DNA of 5,507 nucleotides, taken from Clostridiales bacterium. GTDB lineage: Bacteria > Bacillota > Clostridia > Oscillospirales > Oscillospiraceae. This document shows positions 3,501 through 5,507 of the stretch, in pieces. The stretch's first letter is position 1; each line of letters starts with the position of its first letter. The DNA lies in NCBI GenBank assembly GCA_003525905.1, contig DQIA01000002.1, positions 1 to 5,507 on the forward strand, written 5' to 3'. The notes beneath the pieces are model-generated. The model saw only the letters and a list, made by a program, of their open reading frames with translations. It made no database searches and had not been told where the DNA came from. The translations under genes and the position numbers were made by a program.

Positions 3501-5507
3501 GTTCAAGCCCACCGCCGCCGGTGCGCAGACCCTGCGCGTGCTCTACACCGGCACCTACGAGGGCGAGGAATTCCAGTGTGCCGCAACGCTGGAGCTCAAG
3601 GTCTATGACGCGGCCGACCTCATCAACGTCGGCGTCGACCACGGCCACGACAACTACTACCTCTCCGGCGACTATGCCGGAAGCGCCGGCAACTTCATCA
3701 GCTTCTGTGCCGACAACGGCGTGAAGTGCAGCTACATCGAGGCCGGTCAGTTCACCTATGACAACCTGAAGAACTATACCCTCCTCGTTCTGACGGTCCC
3801 GTACCGCCGCAACACGGCCAAGGCCACAATGTACACCGAGGCCGAGATCGCCGCGCTGAAGCAGTACACGGACAACGGCGGCAAGGTCATCCTCTGCTCC
3901 AAGTCCGACCGCGACAACAAGTATGACAACTGCGCCGAGAACTCCAACGCCCTGCTCACCGCCATCGGTGCACACTCCCGCATTGTCAACGGCATCATCG
4001 TCGACAATGACCTGAAGGCGAACGAGGCCTACCGTCTCTACCTCTCCTCCAAGGAGAACTTCAACACCGGGCATCCGTTCACCGCGGGCGCCTACACGTC
4101 CTCGAACGCCTTCGGCACCACTCCCGCGACGGACAACCAGACCGGCTTCCAGCTCTACAACGGCGGCCCGGTCGAGGTCCTCGACGAGAGCAAGGTGCAG
4201 GTCCTCGTGCGCGGCTACCAGAGCACCTGGGGCACGCACTACGACGGCTACTTTGACGGCAGCTCCTTTGTGCCGGAGTACGACGAGTCCGTCGACGGCC
4301 GCGTGACCGTCAAGAAGGGCGACGTCAATGTCATGACCTACGAGGATCTGCCCGGCGGCGGCTGGGTCATCACCTCCGGCGTGACGTTCTTCAGCAACTA
4401 CGACATCAAGAGCGATCAGGATTATGCCAACCGCTTCATCCTGCGCAACATCCTCAACTCCCTGAAGCCCGCCGAGACCGTCACGAAGATCGCGGATGTT
4501 CACAAGGCTGCGGAGAAGGAAGAATTCACGGTCGAGGGCACCGTCACGGCCAATGCCTCCGGCTATGACAAGAACACTGCGTTCTTCGACTGCATCTATG
4601 TGCAGGACGACACGCGCGGCATCAACGTCTTCCCGGTCGCGGGCAACTATGCCGAGGGCATGAAGGTCCGCGTCCACGGCGGCGTGACCTACTACTGCGG
4701 CGAGATCGAGCTGAACCTAAGCAGCGATTACAATGGCAGCATCGAGATCATCTCCGACGATATCACCCCGCTCGAGCCGCAGCTCGTCACGGCGAAGGCC
4801 GCGATGGCGGACGAGAACATCGGCAACCTGATGCGCGTCGAGGGCAAGATCACCGAGATCCACAAGACGGCAGGCGTCGTTGACAAGATCTATGTGCAGG
4901 ATGAGACCGGCACGGCTCTCCTGTTCATCAACGGATACATCACGAGCACGGACACGAGCCTCGACAAACTCACGGTCGGCATGACCGTCAGCGGCATCGG
5001 CATCGGCTCCCGCGACGTCGATGAAGAAAGCGCCGACAGCGCCATCTTCGCCCGCCTGCGTGTGCGCGACCGCGCGGATATCCACGAGATCTCCGCACCG
5101 CACACCCACACCTGGGGCGCGTGGGAGACCACGGAGCCTGCGGGCTGCTTCCACGAGGGCAAGCAGACGCGCACCTGCTCCGGCTGCGGCGCGACTGAGA
5201 CCCGCACGATCCCGGCCAACTCCGACAACTGCCCGTCCAGAGCCTTCACGGACCGCCCGGACAAGGGCTGGTACCACGAGAGCGTGGACTATGTCCTCGA
5301 GACTGGCCTCACGAACGGCATGGGCAAGGGGAAGTTTGAGCCGGATACCACCCTCAACCGCGCCATGGTCGCCACGGTCCTCTATCGCCTCTCCGGCGAC
5401 AAGGTCAGCGCGACGAACGCCTTCCCGGATGTCCCGGCGAACGAGTGGTACGGCGAGGCCGTGGCATGGGCCCAGCAGAAGGGCATCGTCACGGGCTTCG
5501 AGGACGG
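484..5507 (+). CDS. Secreted SLH-anchored multidomain protein with a PHP (CehA/McbA-type) metallohydrolase domain, partial at 3' end
   Basis: A single frame without stops runs from the ATG at 484 past the right edge (1674 codons plus two bases). The start has AGGAGG at eight bases and begins a signal peptide. Domain order by residue: signal peptide 1-27; two copies of an unrecognised domain, 40-190 and 211-357; Ig-like strands 360-555; PHP metallohydrolase 556-832; beta-rich modules 833-1040; glutamine-amidotransferase-like fold about 1046-1328; two OB-fold-like repeats 1330-1536; Cys/His spacer 1540-1583; SLH modules from 1588 onward. The PHP ligands H563, H565, D571, H597, E653, H662, H730, D793 and H795 are all present, so an active metal-dependent hydrolase, probably a phosphoesterase, is expected on the cell surface. 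The substrate is unknown. The PHP and SLH assignments are firm, the other modules less so. At least part of SLH2, probably a third SLH and the stop codon lie outside the window. Confidence 0.93.
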   Translation, partial: MRKHLSRVMAVLLVLAMALTMLPAVSAAKERFTATPIDGIPESGQSFVIYSAPAGGVFSPEASGGAVGVSAASGSEESANLTVQTGAGAYQAVKNSDGTYYLTCGGQYLTVDSAEKLTFENEPKSGSSMSSKWKIADAGKDYDGFSIASAEVKYNNYEIFLEFYTSFKAWTYNPNKNDWSIYVFRFFSVDGTADPDNDGYIGTRPEAGELPKDGQTVVIYNDNAGAVMGPQTDDTTAPSLTGVEATPKGSGIEVGNGGLIFTVHTDGTYYTFENQGKFLRTSENQSDGSNAECLYFDTVESDYTKWTLEKKSEGYIIYNKTAKYNNKKVCIEYFSNGFSGWTYNGSLELFAMKFYPVQDELNIGYVLNPKVSFKAADAYQGLDYTFSVTLDDLSDITEMTVQYQTTGAAVTLTAGSVEGKVYTYTVPMAALSGQTSLKLTASAKNSFGMTYSGETTVQVLDEPVLTNVMPAANEATGANKRPEIGAVAANLGEGPTFSMKLNGESVTPVLKDGRLTYTPAKDLADGKYVVELSVTRKDGKKAEKIWSFFVGESGLSLYFGQMHSHTAEYSDGAGTLEDAYEHAMQAKDVDFLIVTDHSNYFDTKSSATKTSYYDLSSLEKTADGTMTKWEEAKKTAEKYNALSTDFIAAYGYEMTWSGGPGHTNTFNTYGIVSRNNGELNEKSNSYAGMHLYNDLMVNANKGLDVNGEAVAAGVKTKWLENAPVVSQFNHPGTTFGTFDDFAGYTPSRDVVLNLVEVGNGEGAVGGSSYWPSYSEYDKALSKGWHVAPTNNQDNHKGKWGDSNTCRDVIVTDDFTEAGLYAAMAERRVYSTEDQNLAIYYYLNDTLMGGIIPLEDGQKLDTVRVKASIADPDGEELGKVEVIGANGITVKTFEISGSTYELDAELPNTEPYYYLKVTQADGDIAVTAPVWVGEATPITADLKNSTALSTVGTSETITSTITNAATANYQISKVELTVTAGGTTTTVETQTPAKTLAPDQKETFSFTFKPTAAGAQTLRVLYTGTYEGEEFQCAATLELKVYDAADLINVGVDHGHDNYYLSGDYAGSAGNFISFCADNGVKCSYIEAGQFTYDNLKNYTLLVLTVPYRRNTAKATMYTEAEIAALKQYTDNGGKVILCSKSDRDNKYDNCAENSNALLTAIGAHSRIVNGIIVDNDLKANEAYRLYLSSKENFNTGHPFTAGAYTSSNAFGTTPATDNQTGFQLYNGGPVEVLDESKVQVLVRGYQSTWGTHYDGYFDGSSFVPEYDESVDGRVTVKKGDVNVMTYEDLPGGGWVITSGVTFFSNYDIKSDQDYANRFILRNILNSLKPAETVTKIADVHKAAEKEEFTVEGTVTANASGYDKNTAFFDCIYVQDDTRGINVFPVAGNYAEGMKVRVHGGVTYYCGEIELNLSSDYNGSIEIISDDITPLEPQLVTAKAAMADENIGNLMRVEGKITEIHKTAGVVDKIYVQDETGTALLFINGYITSTDTSLDKLTVGMTVSGIGIGSRDVDEESADSAIFARLRVRDRADIHEISAPHTHTWGAWETTEPAGCFHEGKQTRTCSGCGATETRTIPANSDNCPSRAFTDRPDKGWYHESVDYVLETGLTNGMGKGKFEPDTTLNRAMVATVLYRLSGDKVSATNAFPDVPANEWYGEAVAWAQQKGIVTGFED
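601..1053 (+). repeat. N-terminal domain copy 1 (residues 40-190), family not recognised
   Basis: This is a beta-rich, aromatic-rich module. Landmarks are GQSFVIY (44-50), DGTYYL (97-102), G-Q-Y-L near 106, K-W (132-133), KYNN (153-156) and WTYN (170-173), ending in F-F-S-V. The same landmarks recur in the same order about 170 residues later, so this and the next segment are an internal tandem duplication. The pattern of an opening VIY strand, DGTYY and a later WTYN is reminiscent of carbohydrate-binding or beta-trefoil-like surface modules, but that is a guess. Confidence 0.6.
1114..1554 (+). repeat. N-terminal domain copy 2 (residues 211-357)
   Basis: The matching landmarks are GQTVVIY (214-220), DGTYYT (266-271), G-K-F-L soon after, K-W (305-306), KYNN (323-326) and WTYN (341-344), ending in M-K-F-Y-P-V. 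Offsets from copy 1 are 169-173 residues at every landmark. The copies have diverged strongly between landmarks, so the duplication is old. A Gly/Asp-rich linker (about 190-210, DPDNDG) joins them and could bind calcium. Confidence 0.6.
1561..2148 (+). other. Ig-like/beta-sandwich region preceding the catalytic domain (residues 360-555)
   Basis: Alternating hydrophobic strands with Thr/Ser/Gly turns fit two beta-sandwich modules. The first ends at TVQVLDEP (about 455-462). The second opens with VLTNVMPAANEAT and contains LNGESVTPV, a bacterial Ig-like pattern in which strands alternate with turns, then leads to the W-S-F-F strand before the PHP domain. It probably acts as a spacer or substrate-positioning module. 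No catalytic motif is visible. Confidence 0.5.
2149..2979 (+). other. PHP-superfamily metallohydrolase domain, CehA/McbA type (residues 556-832)
   Basis: The domain opens with FGQMHSHTAEYSDG, the PHP motif I with H563, H565 and D571. It continues with VDFLIVTDHSNYF (motif II, D596-H597), GYEMTW (E653), G-H-T-N (H662, N664), QFNHPG (H730), LVEVGNG (E756) and APTNNQDNH (D793, H795). In PHP enzymes such as E. coli YcdX these positions coordinate a trinuclear metal centre. Asp rather than His at the third position of motif I is common in the CehA/McbA branch. All ligands are intact, so activity is likely. Known members hydrolyse phosphoesters or, for CehA/McbA themselves, carbaryl. The substrate here cannot be read from sequence. 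Confidence 0.88.
2980..3603 (+). other. Beta-sandwich modules after the PHP domain (residues 833-1040)
   Basis: The first part (about 833-935) is a beta domain that often follows secreted PHP domains, with LNDTLMGG and IADPDGEELGKVEVIG, and ends at P-V-W-V-G-E. The second part (about 936-1040) is a CARDB-like adhesion module. It contains the pattern TITNAAT...ISKVELTV...LAPDQKETFSFTF, typical of domains with a T-N strand followed by a P-x-x-x-x-F strand. Both are assigned by pattern only. They probably space the enzyme from the next domain. Confidence 0.45.
3619..4467 (+). other. Glutamine-amidotransferase-like / DUF4350-like alpha-beta domain (residues about 1046-1328)
   Basis: The segment opens with a strand and an HGHDNYY motif (H1053, H1055), then a helix (GNFISFCADNGVKC). 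Next come a strand LLVLTVPYRR (1100-1109), the helix TEAEIAALKQYTDNGGK and the strand VILCSKSD (C1138). This is a Rossmann/flavodoxin-like alternation. The 'helix, D-N-G-G-K, strand' signature is shared with ThuA-like and DUF4350-like domains of the class I GATase fold. No clear nucleophile-elbow Cys with a catalytic His-Glu pair is visible, so it is probably a binding or degenerate domain. It closes with ANRFILRNILNSL. Confidence 0.5.
4471..4767 (+). repeat. OB-fold-like repeat 1 (residues 1330-1428)
   Basis: Features are EFTVEGTV (V1350-E1351-G1352), then the signature IYVQDDTRG (1371-1379) leading to a strand INVFPV and GMKVRVHGGV. This is the pattern of the OB-fold modules found in secreted nucleases and other surface hydrolases. 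The same landmarks recur in the next module. Confidence 0.55.
4774..5091 (+). repeat. OB-fold-like repeat 2 (residues 1431-1536)
   Basis: Features are RVEGKI (V1452-E1453-G1454), then IYVQDETGT (1469-1477) leading to ALLFI and VGMTVSGIGI. It repeats the order of the previous module, including the invariant IYVQD-D/E-T-x-G core, so the pair is a tandem duplication. It ends with RVRDRADIHEI, a typical final strand of such modules. Confidence 0.55.
5101..5232 (+). other. Cys/His-rich spacer before SLH modules (residues 1540-1583)
   Basis: HTHTWGAW (from 1540) is followed by C1555, then R-T-C-S-G-C-G (C1565, C1568) and a closing TRTIPAN, with C1583 soon after. This spacer pattern recurs in surface proteins of gut Clostridia, often repeated. 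The His and Cys residues could bind a metal ion or form disulfides. It is unlikely to be catalytic. Confidence 0.65.
5245..5507 (+). other. S-layer homology modules, second one truncated by window end (residues 1588 onward)
   Basis: SLH1 (1588-1639) reads FTD-x-P-D-K-GWYHESVDYVLE, then GLTNGMG-x-G-x-FEPDTTLNRAMVATVLYRLSG, a full match to the family. SLH2 begins with AFPDVPANEWYGEAVAWA and is cut at FEDG. SLH modules usually occur as three copies and bind pyruvylated secondary cell-wall polymers. This predicts non-covalent anchoring to the wall. A third copy and the stop codon are expected beyond the edge. Confidence 0.93.

Noticed and set aside
3521..4007. Short open frames at 3521-3724 (plus) and 3774-4007 (minus)
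   Set aside because: Both overlap the well-supported domain sequence of the large gene. The first is a low-complexity Thr/Ser/Ala run caused by reading Asn/Tyr/Asp codons in a shifted phase.
1198..4677. Very long open frame on the minus strand (about 1159 codons)
   Set aside because: It is the codon-aligned antisense of the PHP/SLH gene, which has clear domains and a signal peptide. Its translation is low-complexity Val/Ala/Arg/Gly/Asp without recognisable motifs, and it exists because the sense gene avoids TCA, TTA and CTA.
4717..5277. Minus-strand open frames opposite the OB-fold, spacer and SLH regions (4717-5277 and 4890-5264)
   Set aside because: They lie wholly antisense to the conserved C-terminal modules and show Ala/Val/Arg-rich shadow composition.

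Overview
The window looks like chromosomal DNA of a GC-rich Gram-positive bacterium. The evidence is C-terminal S-layer homology (SLH) modules, a Firmicutes-type signal peptide, strong AGGAGG ribosome binding sites, and a consensus sigma-A type promoter. The spacer just before the SLH modules, an HTHTWG...C-x-x-C stretch, is typical of surface proteins of gut Clostridia. I infer a member of the Oscillospiraceae or a relative (Flavonifractor/Oscillibacter-like). The genus cannot be fixed from this window.

Layout: two divergent genes share a control region of roughly 250 bp. On the left, the minus strand holds the first 75 codons of a small membrane protein that runs off the window (1-226). It has a near-ideal promoter (TTGACA-17-TATAAT, 262-290) and a ribosome binding site. 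The middle (227-483) is AT-richer and carries signals for both directions. For the plus-strand gene these are two candidate promoters, an inverted repeat over one -35 box, a leader hairpin and a strong Shine-Dalgarno.

From 484 to the right edge a single plus-strand reading frame of at least 1674 codons fills about 91% of the window and is still open at the end. It encodes a secreted, wall-anchored multidomain protein. In order it has a signal peptide, two tandem copies of an unrecognised ~150-residue domain, and Ig-like sandwiches. These are followed by a PHP-superfamily metallohydrolase domain of the CehA/McbA type with an essentially complete metal-ligand set. Then come further beta-sandwiches, a glutamine-amidotransferase-like (flavodoxin-fold) domain, two OB-fold-like repeats, a Cys/His spacer, and SLH modules cut by the window edge.

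How it works together (inference): the SLH modules hold the protein on the cell wall, the PHP domain is the catalytic centre, and the surrounding modules probably bind or position an extracellular substrate. The substrate is unknown. A phosphoester such as a nucleotide, nucleic acid or phosphorylated glycan is plausible but not shown. I see no RNA gene, mobile element, CRISPR array or terminator.
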